Positions 38,622-49,464 of a DNA stretch of 64,000 nucleotides are shown here, piece after piece; position 1 is the first letter of the stretch, and each line of letters opens with the position of its first letter. The position numbers and the translations under genes are program-made. Source of the stretch: Methylobacter marinus A45 (lineage in GTDB: Bacteria; Pseudomonadota; Gammaproteobacteria; Methylococcales; Methylomonadaceae); NCBI RefSeq assembly GCF_000383855.1, contig NZ_KB912877.1, positions 1,026,616-1,090,615 of the forward strand, given 5' to 3'. The notes below the pieces were generated by a model. That model made no database searches, was not told where the DNA came from, and worked only from the letters and a program-made list of their open reading frames with translations.

Positions 38622-39257
38622 TTAATCAGCGAACAGCCAGGGCGCCCGTTTCGCGCGCGCGGCCTCGTAAGCTTTAATCTCATCGGCATGCTGCAACGTC
38701 AGGCCGATGTCATCGAGCCCATTCAGCAGGCGGTATTTGCGGTTTTCATCGACATCGAAACCAATTTCCCGGCCGGAGGGCGTGGTGATTTTTTGCAGGG
38801 CCAGATCAATGGTCAATTGATAGCCCTCCGTCAATTCCTTGAACAGGCTGTCGACCACGTCGGCCGGCAGGGCGATCGGCAACAAGCCGTTTTTAAAACA
38901 GTTGTTATAAAAAATATCGGCGAAGCTGGGCGCGATGATGGCTCTGAAGCCGTAATCCTCCAGCGCCCAGGGTGCGTGTTCGCGCGAAGAGCCGCAACCG
39001 AAATTCTCGCGCGTCAGCAAAATCTCGGCCCCCTGGTATTCAGGTTTGTTCAGGACGAAATCCGGATTGAGCGGCCGATCCGAGCAGTCCATATCCGGCT
39101 CGCCATGATCCAGATAACGCCACTCGTCGAACAGATACGGGCCGAAACCGGCACGGCGTATCGATTTTAAAAACTGCTTCGGAATAATCGCATCGGTATC
39201 GACATTGGCTCGATCCAACGGTGCGACCAAAGCCGTAACTTTAGTAAAGGCTTTCAT
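38622..39257 (-). CDS. leuD: 3-isopropylmalate dehydratase small subunit
   Basis: Pairs with LeuC to isomerise isopropylmalate. 211 aa from the ATG at 39255-39257 ([20 protein letters not shown]); the frame extends upstream only because it overlaps leuC in another frame. [14 protein letters not shown] is the family signature. The leuC stop is one base from this start. Confidence 0.95.
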   Translation of the reverse strand: MKAFTKVTALVAPLDRANVDTDAIIPKQFLKSIRRAGFGPYLFDEWRYLDHGEPDMDCSDRPLNPDFVLNKPEYQGAEILLTRENFGCGSSREHAPWALEDYGFRAIIAPSFADIFYNNCFKNGLLPIALPADVVDSLFKELTEGYQLTIDLALQKITTPSGREIGFDVDENRKYRLLNGLDDIGLTLQHADEIKAYEAARAKRAPWLFAD

Positions 39258-39258
39258 A

Positions 39259-40671
39259 TCACTGACCCTCCCAGGTGCTGATATCGACAAAATGGCCGGC
39301 AACCGCTGCGGCCGCGGCCATGGCGGGGCTGACCAGATGCGTGCGGCCGCCGTAGCCCTGCCGGCCTTCGAAATTGCGGTTCGACGTCGACGCACAGCGC
39401 TCGCCCGGCTCCAGCCGGTCGGCGTTCATGGCCAGACACATGGAACAGCCCGGATCGCGCCATTCAAAGCCGGCCTCGATAAAGATCTTGTCCAGGCCTT
39501 CGGCTTCCGCTTGGCTTTTTATCAGCCCCGAACCCGGCACTACCAGCGCCTGTTTGATGTTGGCGGCCACTTTCCGGCCCTTGGCGATGGCCGCGGCGGC
39601 GCGCAAATCCTCAATGCGCGAATTGGTGCAGGAGCCGATAAAGACCTTGTCCAGCCAGATATCGGTAATCGCCTGGCCGGCCTTTAGGTCCATGTAGTCA
39701 AGCGCCCGGAGCATGCTCTTTTGCTTGACCGGATCGGTTTCCAGCGCCGGGTCGGGGATGTGCTGGTCGACCGCGACGACCAGTTCCGGAGATGTGCCCC
39801 AGGTTACCTGCGGCTTGATAGCCGTCGCATCGACTTCGATCACTTTGTCGAACACGGCATCGGCATCGGAATGCAGCCGCTGCCACAGGCGCTCGGCCAT
39901 GAACCAGTCCTCGCCCTTGGGCGAATAAGGACGGTCTCGGTAGTAATCAATCGTGACCTCATCGACGGCAATCAGACCGGCACGGGCGCCGGCTTCTATG
40001 GCCATATTGCAGACCGTCATGCGGCCTTCCATCGACAGGGAGCGTATGGCGCTGCCGGCAAATTCGATCGTATAGCCGGTGCCTCCGGCCGTGCCGATTT
40101 TGCCGATAATCGCCAGCACGATGTCTTTGGCCGTCACGCCGGGGCCGGTTTGACCGTTGACGTTGATCAGCATGTTTTTGGCTTTTTTCTGCATCAGGCA
40201 TTGTGTGGCCAGCACATGCTCGACTTCCGATGTGCCGATGCCGAACGCCAGCGCGCCGGAAGCGCCGTGCGTGGAGGTGTGAGAATCGCCGCAGACCACG
40301 GTCATGCCGGGCAAGGTCGCGCCTTGCTCGGGACCGACCACATGCACAATGCCCTGGCGCACGTCGCCCATATCAAATTCGGTGATGCCGAACTCGGCAC
40401 AGTTTTGATCCAGTGTGTCCACCTGCAGACGCGAAACCGGATCGGCGATGCCTTGATCACGGTCGGTTGTCGGCACGTTATGATCGGCCACGGCGAGATT
40501 GCGGGACTGCCGCCACGGCTTTCTGCCTGCCAGCCGCAGGCCTTCAAAAGCTTGCGGCGAGGTGACCTCGTGCACTAAATGGCGATCGATATAGATCAGC
40601 GAAGAGCCGTCGTCTTCGGTATAAACGACGTGATCTTCCCATAATTTGTCATATAAAGTTTTACCTGACAT
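39259..40671 (-). CDS. leuC: 3-isopropylmalate dehydratase large subunit
   Basis: Aconitase-type [4Fe-4S] subunit of isopropylmalate isomerase. 470 aa with [12 protein letters not shown], the first cluster Cys in [13 protein letters not shown] and the remaining pair in [11 protein letters not shown]. First gene of leuC-leuD-leuB-asd. The 63-bp gap before it holds a small GCCGC-TCGG-GCGGC hairpin (40691-40704) that may mark the end of adk transcription. Confidence 0.96.
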   Translation of the reverse strand: MSGKTLYDKLWEDHVVYTEDDGSSLIYIDRHLVHEVTSPQAFEGLRLAGRKPWRQSRNLAVADHNVPTTDRDQGIADPVSRLQVDTLDQNCAEFGITEFDMGDVRQGIVHVVGPEQGATLPGMTVVCGDSHTSTHGASGALAFGIGTSEVEHVLATQCLMQKKAKNMLINVNGQTGPGVTAKDIVLAIIGKIGTAGGTGYTIEFAGSAIRSLSMEGRMTVCNMAIEAGARAGLIAVDEVTIDYYRDRPYSPKGEDWFMAERLWQRLHSDADAVFDKVIEVDATAIKPQVTWGTSPELVVAVDQHIPDPALETDPVKQKSMLRALDYMDLKAGQAITDIWLDKVFIGSCTNSRIEDLRAAAAIAKGRKVAANIKQALVVPGSGLIKSQAEAEGLDKIFIEAGFEWRDPGCSMCLAMNADRLEPGERCASTSNRNFEGRQGYGGRTHLVSPAMAAAAAVAGHFVDISTWEGQ

Positions 40672-40734
40672 AGCTCTTTGGTAGGGTTAGGCCGCTCGGG
40701 CGGCAATCATTTAAGTGTGAATTGTTCTGACTGT

Positions 40735-41517
<783 letters not shown>

Positions 41518-41692
41518 TTAGAAGGAAATTCGGACCTATTGACGCATTAACGCTTATCGTTTGACAACATGATCTGATCGATAGCGATTTTTCCTGATAT
41601 TGCTCTTGCTTTTGATTAGAACTGGCACAGCAATTCCCTGGAAAGCCCCTCTTTTAGAGGTTTTTCCGGATTTACCGGCAACCGCACCGCTT

Positions 41693-42253
41693 ATGTCCAC
41701 ATTCACCGACCCACAAATCCTCAACGCAACGCAAGCCTGGTTAACATCGGTCATCATCGGCTACAACATCTGCCCTTTTGCAAAACGCGAATGGGACCGC
41801 GGCAGCATTTATTTCACCGTCAGCCGCCAGACGGATATTGAGATCTGCCTGGAACATCTGATACAGGAATGCGAGCGACTGGACAGCGACGACGGCATTG
41901 AAACCACCTTGCTGATTTATCCGGATGCTTTCGCGGCATTCGATGATTACCTGAACTATCTGAACATTGCCGAGCAGTTATTGATCGAGCAAGGTTACGA
42001 AGGCATTTACCAGCTGGCAAGCTTCCATCCCGAATACTGCTTTGAAGGCGCGGCATTGGATGATCCGGCCAATTATACCAACCGATCGCCCTATCCGATG
42101 CTACACCTGCTGCGCGAAGCGAGCATCGAGCGGGCCGTGGCCGCCTACCCGCATCCCGAAAACATCCCGGAGCGCAATATTGAGCTAACGCGCGCCTTAG
42201 GCCTGGCCAAAATGCAAGCCTTACTGGCGGCCTGTTATCAGACCGGTCAATAA
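41693..42253 (+). CDS. DUF1415 family protein
   Basis: A conserved proteobacterial protein of unknown function, 186 aa from the ATG at 41693 (MSTFTDPQILNATQAWL). Characteristic segments are IIGYNICPFAKREWDRGSI, YEGIYQLASFHPEYCFEG and NRSPYPMLHLLREASIERAV. The single Cys in NICPFA is conserved in the family as I recall it. Divergent from adk, convergent with the TPR gene. No function is assigned. Confidence 0.85.
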   Translation: MSTFTDPQILNATQAWLTSVIIGYNICPFAKREWDRGSIYFTVSRQTDIEICLEHLIQECERLDSDDGIETTLLIYPDAFAAFDDYLNYLNIAEQLLIEQGYEGIYQLASFHPEYCFEGAALDDPANYTNRSPYPMLHLLREASIERAVAAYPHPENIPERNIELTRALGLAKMQALLAACYQTGQ

Positions 42254-42331
42254 AGCGCCGGCCGTGCGGGCATAAAAAGAAAACACATAAGGCGCCGGCC
42301 TGCCGTCCACGCCTTATGCGGGAGCTGAAAA

Positions 42332-43117
42332 TTATTTAGCGCTTTCCCCGGCATCCGAGGCGTCTTCCTTGCGCGCTTCCTCTTCCGCGGGCGTTTCTTC
42401 CTTGGCCGGAGGCGTATCGCCCTCAATACGAACCTCTTCTTCAACCGGAAGCTCTTCGTTGACTTCTTCTTGAGCCTCGAGTTCCGCGGTTTCTTCAGTC
42501 ACGGCCTCTTTTTTCCGCTTTAATGCGTCTATAAACTCAACGAACCAGCCCTGCTGTTTAACAGCCGCAATATCAGGATCATCAACAATAGCCTCGGGAT
42601 CAGGTATGATGCCCTTATCCCGGGCATATTCCAATGCATTCAGGCATGCGGTTTCATCGCCGCGCAAAGCATAAATACAGGCCAGATTGTAGGAAGCGGC
42701 TCCGGCTTGAATGGCATTGGCTTTCTCGAACTGCTCCTCGGCCATGTCATACAAGTGATCCTCGGGCTTGGCGCCTTTAGCCCGAGCCAGATCCATATAA
42801 GCCACGCCGCCGTCTATGGCCGCGCCCAGATAATTGGGGTCTATGGTCAGACAAAAAGCGAATTTCGCTATGGCCTCCTGATAAATACCGGCCGCTTCTT
42901 CGCCCGACTTGAGTTTTGCGTGGTGCAATAACGCAAAGCCCCAATTATACAAAGCTTCAGCAAGCATGGGATTATCGCTTACGACATCGGCATAGCCCTG
43001 ATAGACTCTTTTAAACAATTGATCGGCCTTGCCGGCTTCGCTTTTACGCGCCTCGGCTGTTTGTTTAATGGCTGAATTCAGTTTCGCTCTCTTGGTAAAC
43101 GCCCCGAATAACGACAT
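42332..43117 (-). CDS. TPR-repeat protein with acidic C-terminal tail
   Basis: 261 aa. Helical repeats between about residues 30 and 170 (ALYNWGFALLHHAKLKSGEE, AAIDGGVAYMDLARAKGAKP, ASYNLACIYALRGDETACLN) look like tetratricopeptide units. After residue 190 the chain is a low-complexity Glu-rich tail (EETAELEAQEEVNEELPVEE). No signal peptide or membrane span. Probably a cytoplasmic scaffold; partner unknown. Confidence 0.75.
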   Translation of the reverse strand: MSLFGAFTKRAKLNSAIKQTAEARKSEAGKADQLFKRVYQGYADVVSDNPMLAEALYNWGFALLHHAKLKSGEEAAGIYQEAIAKFAFCLTIDPNYLGAAIDGGVAYMDLARAKGAKPEDHLYDMAEEQFEKANAIQAGAASYNLACIYALRGDETACLNALEYARDKGIIPDPEAIVDDPDIAAVKQQGWFVEFIDALKRKKEAVTEETAELEAQEEVNEELPVEEEVRIEGDTPPAKEETPAEEEARKEDASDAGESAK

Positions 43118-43243
43118 GCACCTGTCTCCTTCATCTAGTGGGTTATAATTATCTTGCTGAATATTAGCAGCCTCACATTCTAATCACCGGATTCAATGTG
43201 TCAATAAACACATTACCGACACGTAACCAAGAGAACATTATTA

Positions 43244-43540
43244 ATGAGTCAAGCTGAAATTGATCTGATCAGAGAAAAAGTCAACCTGGAAACCTCACAA
43301 ATAGCCTGGAAAGAACTGCAGCGTTTTTTTGCCAGCGGCACAGCCGTCTATGTCGCGCCAGACCTGGACCTGGTTGAAGTCGCTTATCAGTTTTCAATGG
43401 ATAATAAAGCCCTGGTCGAGCAATGGATGCAAAACGGCCAACTGGGCCTGGTATCGGATCGGCGGGCCATCGACTGGCTTGAAGCAGACGCCCAGGTATG
43501 GGCCGTAGTGGTCAAGCCCTGGATACTGGTTCAACCCTGA
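43244..43540 (+). CDS. DUF2288 family protein
   Basis: 98 aa. The family pattern is clear: LETSQIAWKELQRFFASGTA, VAPDLDLVEVAYQFSMDNKA and the C-terminal WAVVVKPWILVQ. Conserved in gammaproteobacteria and cyanobacteria with no known function. Divergent from the TPR gene across 126 bp. Confidence 0.85.
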   Translation: MSQAEIDLIREKVNLETSQIAWKELQRFFASGTAVYVAPDLDLVEVAYQFSMDNKALVEQWMQNGQLGLVSDRRAIDWLEADAQVWAVVVKPWILVQP

Positions 43541-44017
43541 ACGAACCGTTCATATATATTTATGATAACCGGAGATAATATTTTCACTCGTTATAAATAA
43601 TTAATTCCGGTATTGCTCCTTAGTTTAAAGGATTGGGGCGTCAATAATTTCCCTGTTTAACGCCGACGATAGACAGCGCCATTCGCGAGCTGCGCTCAGC
43701 CCATCCTATGCAGGATTCCAGTTTCAGGAAGTCATTTTTAGCCAAATCATAAACCGCGCATTAGCTTCAAGCCAAAACCGATTGAAATAACAAATCCTGA
43801 AAGCTACAATCAATCGGCCCTGCCAGCTAAACCAGGTCATGCATGTCCATTTTCATGCGGTCTTATAACAATCAATACTACCTATTTGTAAGCTTGCGCG
43901 GCCACCATTGGTTGATTCCAAAAGCGTGTTTTGGCCTGACTAACAGGAGCTTTGATATCAGTCCTCTATCCCAAAAGGCTCTGAACCAAGGTTAATGACC
44001 GTAAACAAAGGGGGAAA
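43541..44017. other. 477-bp gap without recognisable genes
   Basis: AT-rich stretch between the DUF2288 gene and a small secreted protein. I found no convincing ORF, RNA gene or strong hairpin. The last bases carry a good ribosome site (GGGGGAAAGTG) for the gene at 44021. Confidence 0.5.
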
Positions 44018-44020
44018 GTG

Positions 44021-44359
44021 ATGATAAATCTGCATAACATGGCTTTATATACCTTGCTGCTTGGCTATACGCTGGGTTATAGCAACGCATGGGCGGATGC
44101 CGTGTCGGAAAAAAGCCGGATTGAAATCCAGAAAAGCCTGAACGAACAAGTGCTTTCCAGTCCTTTCAGCGTGGAGGACGATGCAAAACTGGAAGCTTAT
44201 ATCAAGGATGCCACGGAAAGGGGCAAGCCGCCCCGGTCAACGCCCAGCAAATATTGGCGGCGAGGCTATACCTGCCGTGATTTAAGAAGATATTCGTGGC
44301 TCGACTATCGCGATTGCAGCTATTACTACCGTTATTACGGGCGTTATTGGCCTTTCTAA
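44021..44359 (+). CDS. Small secreted Tyr/Arg-rich protein
   Basis: 112 aa from the second ATG (44021), or 113 from 44018; AAAGGGGGAAAG precedes both. An N-terminal signal peptide (ALYTLLLGYTLGYSNAWA) is followed by a charged helical stretch and then a short C-terminus very rich in Tyr, Arg and Trp (RDLRRYSWLDYRDCSYYYRY) with two Cys that could pair. Not recognised. Together with the TraT-like gene downstream it suggests an envelope-related patch. Confidence 0.65.
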   Translation: MINLHNMALYTLLLGYTLGYSNAWADAVSEKSRIEIQKSLNEQVLSSPFSVEDDAKLEAYIKDATERGKPPRSTPSKYWRRGYTCRDLRRYSWLDYRDCSYYYRYYGRYWPF

Positions 44360-44589
44360 AATTCGATCGGCCTTGTCCGGTATTTTCAAAAATAGAATCA
44401 GAACATAATAAAAACAATACTATTCTTTAAGAGGCTTTCTTACCGTATCAACTTAACCATCAATTATTCCGTGCCCGCTCGAACCTATGGATTTTAAAAT
44501 CTAAAAAAAATAATTTTTATCGAGTCCATTACCGCGCGATCCGGATTTTTTACAGTCATTTAAAAATATCAAAAATTGGGGGGAAATAA

Positions 44590-45354
44590 ATGGAAAATAT
44601 TCAAGGCAGAACCATTACCAAACTTACTGCGGTGGTAGCGCTCCTGGGCTTATTAAACGGGTGTTCCGCCGTGCATACATCAATTGCCAAAAAGGATCTG
44701 GACGTTCAGACCAAGATGAGCGACACGGTCTTCCTGGATCCGGTCGGTCCTGGCAAAAAAGTGATTTATCTTGATGTCCGCAATACCTCGGACAAATCCA
44801 ATTTCGACATCTTAAATGCGGTCAGACGCAGCCTTGAGGCAAAAGGCTATACGGTTTCCAATAATCCTGACACTGCCTACTATTGGTTACGAGCCAATAT
44901 ATTGAGCGTGGACAAGGCCAGTCCGACAGCGGCAGAGACAGCATTAGGCTCAGGCTACGGCGGAGCGTTTACCGGCGCCGCTCTGGGCTCGGCCATCGGC
45001 GGCGCGACTCATGGCTGGACCGGCGCCGGCATTGGCGGCTTGGCCGGGATCGTGGCTGGCGGCCTGGTTGAAACCGTCGCGGATGCCGCCGTAAAGGATG
45101 TGACGTATATGGTCGTGACGGACGTTGAAATTGCCGAAAAAGCCAAAGACGGCGTCATTATCCGTCAGGATAGTCAACAAGATGCCAAACAGGGCATCGG
45201 CGGCTCAAGACGACAGACATCTTCGGAACTCAGCGATAGAAAAAAATACCGCACCCGAATCGTCAGCACCGCCAATAAAGTGAACCTGGACTACGAAGAA
45301 GCCGCACCCGAGTTAACGAACGGCCTGGTGCGCTCTATTTCGGGAGTTTTCTAG
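44590..45354 (+). CDS. traT: TraT-like outer membrane lipoprotein
   Basis: 254 aa with a lipobox (LLNGCS) after a hydrophobic leader. A TraT-type body follows: MSDTVFLDPVGPGKKVIYLD, two hydrophobic Gly/Ala-rich segments (GGAFTGAALGSAIGGATHGW and AGIGGLAGIVAGGLVETVAD) and a DVTYMVVTDVEIAEK region. TraT of F plasmid gives surface exclusion and serum resistance. Here no transfer gene accompanies it, so an envelope role is more likely than a conjugative one. GGGGGGAAATAA precedes the start. Confidence 0.85.
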   Translation: MENIQGRTITKLTAVVALLGLLNGCSAVHTSIAKKDLDVQTKMSDTVFLDPVGPGKKVIYLDVRNTSDKSNFDILNAVRRSLEAKGYTVSNNPDTAYYWLRANILSVDKASPTAAETALGSGYGGAFTGAALGSAIGGATHGWTGAGIGGLAGIVAGGLVETVADAAVKDVTYMVVTDVEIAEKAKDGVIIRQDSQQDAKQGIGGSRRQTSSELSDRKKYRTRIVSTANKVNLDYEEAAPELTNGLVRSISGVF

Positions 45355-45372
45355 GAAAAAGCAGACCATGCA

Positions 45373-45397
45373 TACCCGGCATCCTTGATGCCGGGTA
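45373..45397 (+). terminator. Hairpin after the TraT-like gene
   Basis: TACCCGGCATC, loop CTT, GATGCCGGGTA: an 11-bp perfect stem 19 bases after the stop. There is no long T tract, so termination strength is uncertain. Confidence 0.5.
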
Positions 45398-45456
45398 TTG
45401 AACCGGGATCGACAGATCCAAGCGCGATTTCAGCAAAAAACAGCACGACCGGAAAC

Positions 45457-46740
45457 TCACCGACGTCCGCTTCTCAGGCTTTTGCGTCCATCCTTGCCCG
45501 GCCGGGCTCTGCGTTTTTCGATAGTCTTCTTATGCCGGTAATCCTTCTTGCCGGTATTTTTATTCGGCGCACTCTTTTTGGGCATATCGAGGACTTTCAG
45601 CGATACCGGTTCATACCCGGTGTCGGCTACGCGCGGAATCTGGCGTTTCAGCAGTTTTTCAATTTCCGCCAGCAGATAGGCTTCCTCGGGACATACCAGC
45701 GACAACGCCTCGCCGCTTGAACCGGCGCGTCCGGTACGGCCGATGCGGTGCACGTAATCCTCGGCCACTTGGGGCAAATCAAAGTTAACCACATGCGGCA
45801 ACTGCTCGATATCGAGGCCGCGCGCCGCGATGTCGGTCGCGACCAGCACCGCTATTTTGCCTGTTTTAAAATACTCCAGCACCTTGTTGCGCGCGCCCTG
45901 CGTTTTATCGCCATGCAGGGCGCCGGCCCGAATACCGTCCTGCTGCAATTGTTTCTCCAGCCGGTCCGCGCCATGCTTGGTCCGCACAAAAACCAGAACC
46001 TGCTTCCAGTTGCCGCTGCCGACCAGGTAAGACAGCAATTCCCGCTTGTACTCGCGATTGATGCCGTAAACCCGCTCCGATATCGTGTCCGCCGTGGCGT
46101 TCTGCCTGGCGACTTCCACTTCGACCGGATCACGCAGCACCGATGCGGCCAGCGTCTTGATCTCATTCGAATAGGTGGCCGAAAACAGGAGATTCTGACG
46201 CGCTTCAGGCAGCCATGACAGAATCTTGCGGATATCGGGCATGAAGCCCATATCGAGCATGCGATCGGCCTCATCGAGCACCAGAATTTCCACCCTGGAC
46301 AAGTCGACGTTTTTCTGCAGCACATGATCGATCAGGCGGCCGGGCGTGGCGATGATGATATCGCAGCCTCTACGCAAATTGCGGATCTGCGCGTTGATAT
46401 TGACGCCTCCATATATCGCCTCCGCATAAAGCGGCAAATATTTGCCGTAGGTCTTTACGCTCTCATGGACCTGAACGGCGAGTTCGCGCGTCGGCGCCAG
46501 GATCAGCGCGCGCACGGGACGCGGTTTTCGCGCTTGCGACGGATCGGCCGTCAGCCGCTGCAGCAAAGGCAGGGTGAATCCGGCCGTTTTGCCGGTGCCG
46601 GTCTGGGCACCGGCCAGTACATCGCGTCCTTCCAGAATCAACGGAATGGCCTGCTGTTGAACGGGCGTAGGCATCGTATAGCCTTGCTCCGCGACCGCTT
46701 TAAGGAGTCCCTCGGTTAAACCGAGCTGGTCAAAAGACAT
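45457..46740 (-). CDS. rhlE: DEAD-box ATP-dependent RNA helicase, RhlE type
   Basis: 427 aa with all helicase motifs: Q motif region [20 protein letters not shown] (motif I), [20 protein letters not shown] in [20 protein letters not shown], and [16 protein letters not shown] (motif VI). The C-terminal tail is basic ([20 protein letters not shown]), which fits RNA binding. Likely roles are rRNA or mRNA remodelling. moaA lies 62 bp upstream. Confidence 0.9.
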   Translation of the reverse strand: MSFDQLGLTEGLLKAVAEQGYTMPTPVQQQAIPLILEGRDVLAGAQTGTGKTAGFTLPLLQRLTADPSQARKPRPVRALILAPTRELAVQVHESVKTYGKYLPLYAEAIYGGVNINAQIRNLRRGCDIIIATPGRLIDHVLQKNVDLSRVEILVLDEADRMLDMGFMPDIRKILSWLPEARQNLLFSATYSNEIKTLAASVLRDPVEVEVARQNATADTISERVYGINREYKRELLSYLVGSGNWKQVLVFVRTKHGADRLEKQLQQDGIRAGALHGDKTQGARNKVLEYFKTGKIAVLVATDIAARGLDIEQLPHVVNFDLPQVAEDYVHRIGRTGRAGSSGEALSLVCPEEAYLLAEIEKLLKRQIPRVADTGYEPVSLKVLDMPKKSAPNKNTGKKDYRHKKTIEKRRARPGKDGRKSLRSGRR

Positions 46741-46802
46741 GAAAAAACCTCGGGTAAGAGAAATGGTTTGGAAAAGAAGAGGAAACTGCGTAATGGGGGC
46801 CG

Positions 46803-47810
46803 TTAGCCGCCCGTTACGTTCATGTGCCGCAGGATAATCGGCTGCTCATGGATATTGAATTCGTGCTTTTCGGGCTTGATCGACATCGCATCGATAATGG
46901 CCTGTTTCAGCACGTCAGTATTGCCGGGGTGAGCCCGGAGGACTTTCTTTAAATCGACCGAATGCTCATTGCCGAGACACAACAACAAGCGGCCTTCCAC
47001 GGTCAGGCGCACACGGTTACAGGTGCTGCAGAAATTCTCGCTGTGCGGGGAAATGAAACCGACGCGGGTCCGGCTGCCGACCACCTTGAAGTAGCGCGAA
47101 GGCCCGCCGGTTTTTTCGGTCGATGCGATCAGGGAAAACTCCCGCGCCAGATCGGCCTTGATCAGATCGCTGGAATAATAAGCTTCCGAGCGGTCATGCT
47201 GATTGACGACGCCCAGCGGCATTTCCTCGATGAAGCTGATATCGATGCCGTTATCGACGGCGAACCGGACCAGATCGCGAACTTCCAGATGATTTCTGCC
47301 TTTCAGGATGACCGCATTGATCTTCAACCGCTCAAACCCTGCCTCCCTGGCGGCCTGAATGCCTTTCAGGACCTGCTGCAGGTCGCCTGTCCGCGTTATG
47401 GCCTTGAATTTATCGGCGTCGAGCGTATCGAGGCTGACATTGATGCGTTTTACCCCGGCCTTTTTCAGCGCGCCCGCCATTGTTGCCAATTGCGAACCGT
47501 TCGTCGTTATGACCAGCTCACCCAGACCTTCGATTTTGCCGATATTTTCCAGCAGCTCCAGCGCGCCTTTTCTAACCAGCGGTTCGCCGCCGGTCACGCG
47601 GATTTTTTTCACGCCCAGTTCGACAAAGGCCCTGGCCAGGGTATAAATTTCTTCCAGCGTCAGAACCTGCGCGCGCGGCAAAAACGTCATGTCTTCGGCC
47701 ATGCAGTATACACAGCGGAAATCACAGCGATCGGTAATGGAAATTCTCAAGTAATCAACTGTCCGGCCGAAGCGATCGATCAATTGAGCAGGATTAGATG
47801 AATGACTCAT
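46803..47810 (-). CDS. moaA: GTP 3',8-cyclase (molybdenum cofactor synthesis)
   Basis: Radical SAM enzyme for the first step of molybdopterin synthesis. 335 aa with the N-terminal cluster CDFRCVYC, the SAM-binding GGEPL, the C-terminal cluster around [19 protein letters not shown] and the terminal Gly-Gly required in MoaA. No other moa gene is in the window. Confidence 0.96.
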   Translation of the reverse strand: MSHSSNPAQLIDRFGRTVDYLRISITDRCDFRCVYCMAEDMTFLPRAQVLTLEEIYTLARAFVELGVKKIRVTGGEPLVRKGALELLENIGKIEGLGELVITTNGSQLATMAGALKKAGVKRINVSLDTLDADKFKAITRTGDLQQVLKGIQAAREAGFERLKINAVILKGRNHLEVRDLVRFAVDNGIDISFIEEMPLGVVNQHDRSEAYYSSDLIKADLAREFSLIASTEKTGGPSRYFKVVGSRTRVGFISPHSENFCSTCNRVRLTVEGRLLLCLGNEHSVDLKKVLRAHPGNTDVLKQAIIDAMSIKPEKHEFNIHEQPIILRHMNVTGG

Positions 47811-47950
47811 ATCACTAAGGTAAAAAAATCCAAGACGGCCATCTTACCACATTGTCTCGCCATGCGTTGTCAGCCGTTTTGTAAAATGCACTATGGCATA
47901 GACCTTGTCAGGTAGCCGATCTATCCGGTTATTTATACATTTGACGGGCT

Positions 47951-49303
47951 TTAACTGTTTTTGCCTATGCGTTTTTGCCGATTCGCCATCGCCATACGCC
48001 ACCTTTCAAGCTGCCGCAGCAGTAAGGCAAGTCCTGCCGCAATGTGCGACCGGGCCTTTCGCGCCAGCATGACACCATGGCGGCAAAGCGCCAGGCCGAC
48101 GCGGTAGCTGTGCCGGGCCAACCGGTAAAACATCGGCCGCAATGCGGCAAAATCGATCTTTCTGTCGCGGATCCTGCCGCGCCGATACAACCAGTGCAGC
48201 AAACCGCTGACATAGAGAAAGAAAAGACTCTGGCCGGCCAAAAACCAGATAAACCGGCCGGTATCATTCAAAGCCTCGCCGGTGTGTAACGGCCATATCC
48301 AGGTCGCAATCGTTTCGCCGGCGGAAAAATCTTTCGGATTGCGCACGTCCTTGACCTGGCCGCTCCAGCGGTCCACCCAGACCGTGGTATAAGGGTGGCG
48401 CCGATTGATTTCGCCGGGCTGGCGCAAGTTGATGCGATAAATGCCGCTATCGCCGACCGGGGTGGTAATGCGCCGAAGTTCAGTACGGGGGAAGCCCCCC
48501 TGAGCCATGAATGTCGCCGCCGCCAGACCGGTTGGATGATTGTTGGGCACCGCCGTGCTGATGATATCGCGGCCCGTCTCGCCATGCGCCATGCCCGAGG
48601 CACCGGCCAGGGATTCCAGCAGCGAAGGATAGCTCAGCAGGACTCCCGTGCCTGACAGCACCAGCAGCACAACCGCACTGAGCAAGCCGATAGAGCGATG
48701 CAGATCGAAAGCCAGCCGGATCATGCCGGCATCAGGCCGAATCGTGAACGCCTGCCGAAGCTGCCGCGTGCCCGGCCACCATAAATACAGTCCCGTGACG
48801 ATGGAAACCATCAGCAACGCCCCCAGAATCCCCACCGCATTCCCGCCGAAGCGGTCGGACCGAAGCCGGGTGTGCAGATCCAGCAGCCAGGTCGTCACGG
48901 TCCGGCCCCAGAGACGGCTGCTGACAACCTCCGCCGTATAGGGATTGACAGACACCATGAGCGGCGCATACAGCTCGAAAAACGTCTCCTGCGGTTTGTC
49001 GTACCAGACGGTTGCCATGCTGTGCGGCGACCTCGGCATTTCCAGCGTCCAGGCGCCGTGACGGTCCGGATGCGCCTGCCGCACCGCGGCCATGATCCGG
49101 TCCAGCGACTGGTACTTGCCCTGCGGCTGTTCGATGACCAACTGCGGATTCAGCAGTTCGTCCAACTCCTCACGGTACACGCTGACGCTGCCGGTCAGAC
49201 CCATCAGGGCGAAGAAGAACCCGGCGATCAGCGCCAGATAAAGATGAACCTTGAGCCAGGTTTGCCGAGTCAGTCTGCGTTGCATGGGAGATTGGATTGC
49301 CAT
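47951..49303 (-). CDS. PepSY-associated TM helix protein (PiuB-like)
   Basis: 450 aa from the ATG at 49301-49303 (MAIQSPMQRRLTR); an upstream in-frame extension lacks support. First span HLYLALIAGFFFALMGLTGS, a large periplasmic region with PepSY-like segments (RIMAAVRQAHPDRHGAWTLE), further spans (GILGALLMVSIVTGLYLWWP, FIWFLAGQSLFFLYVSGLLH) and conserved His near the membrane (FDLHRSIG, WPLHTGE) that could bind haem. This family is often linked to ferric-siderophore reduction. It is divergent from the ABC importer operon across 161 bp. Confidence 0.8.
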   Translation of the reverse strand: MAIQSPMQRRLTRQTWLKVHLYLALIAGFFFALMGLTGSVSVYREELDELLNPQLVIEQPQGKYQSLDRIMAAVRQAHPDRHGAWTLEMPRSPHSMATVWYDKPQETFFELYAPLMVSVNPYTAEVVSSRLWGRTVTTWLLDLHTRLRSDRFGGNAVGILGALLMVSIVTGLYLWWPGTRQLRQAFTIRPDAGMIRLAFDLHRSIGLLSAVVLLVLSGTGVLLSYPSLLESLAGASGMAHGETGRDIISTAVPNNHPTGLAAATFMAQGGFPRTELRRITTPVGDSGIYRINLRQPGEINRRHPYTTVWVDRWSGQVKDVRNPKDFSAGETIATWIWPLHTGEALNDTGRFIWFLAGQSLFFLYVSGLLHWLYRRGRIRDRKIDFAALRPMFYRLARHSYRVGLALCRHGVMLARKARSHIAAGLALLLRQLERWRMAMANRQKRIGKNS

Positions 49304-49464
49304 GAAAAAAATGGGGGCATTATCCCACAGGCGCACGGGATTGTCCTGATAGCGTAGGCGTATCGCTCGACACACGGCTTCCAGGCGATCAAGCTAAAAC
49401 CTCGCATGAAATCCCGCATGCAGATAGAATATCAGGATTTTTAATTCATATCGGGAGAGACGCC

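Noticed and set aside
39721-40578. A 285-codon open frame opposite leuC, and similar long frames opposite moaA (46962-47801), uvrC (7313-8014) and ribBA (20311-21024)
   Set aside because: All lie entirely antisense to well-supported genes, with no domain, start signal or composition of a real protein.
42286-42318. CATAAGGCG/CGCCTTATG hairpin between the DUF1415 and TPR genes as a terminator
   Set aside because: The 15-base loop and missing T tract make it weak; it could be a chance GC-rich repeat.
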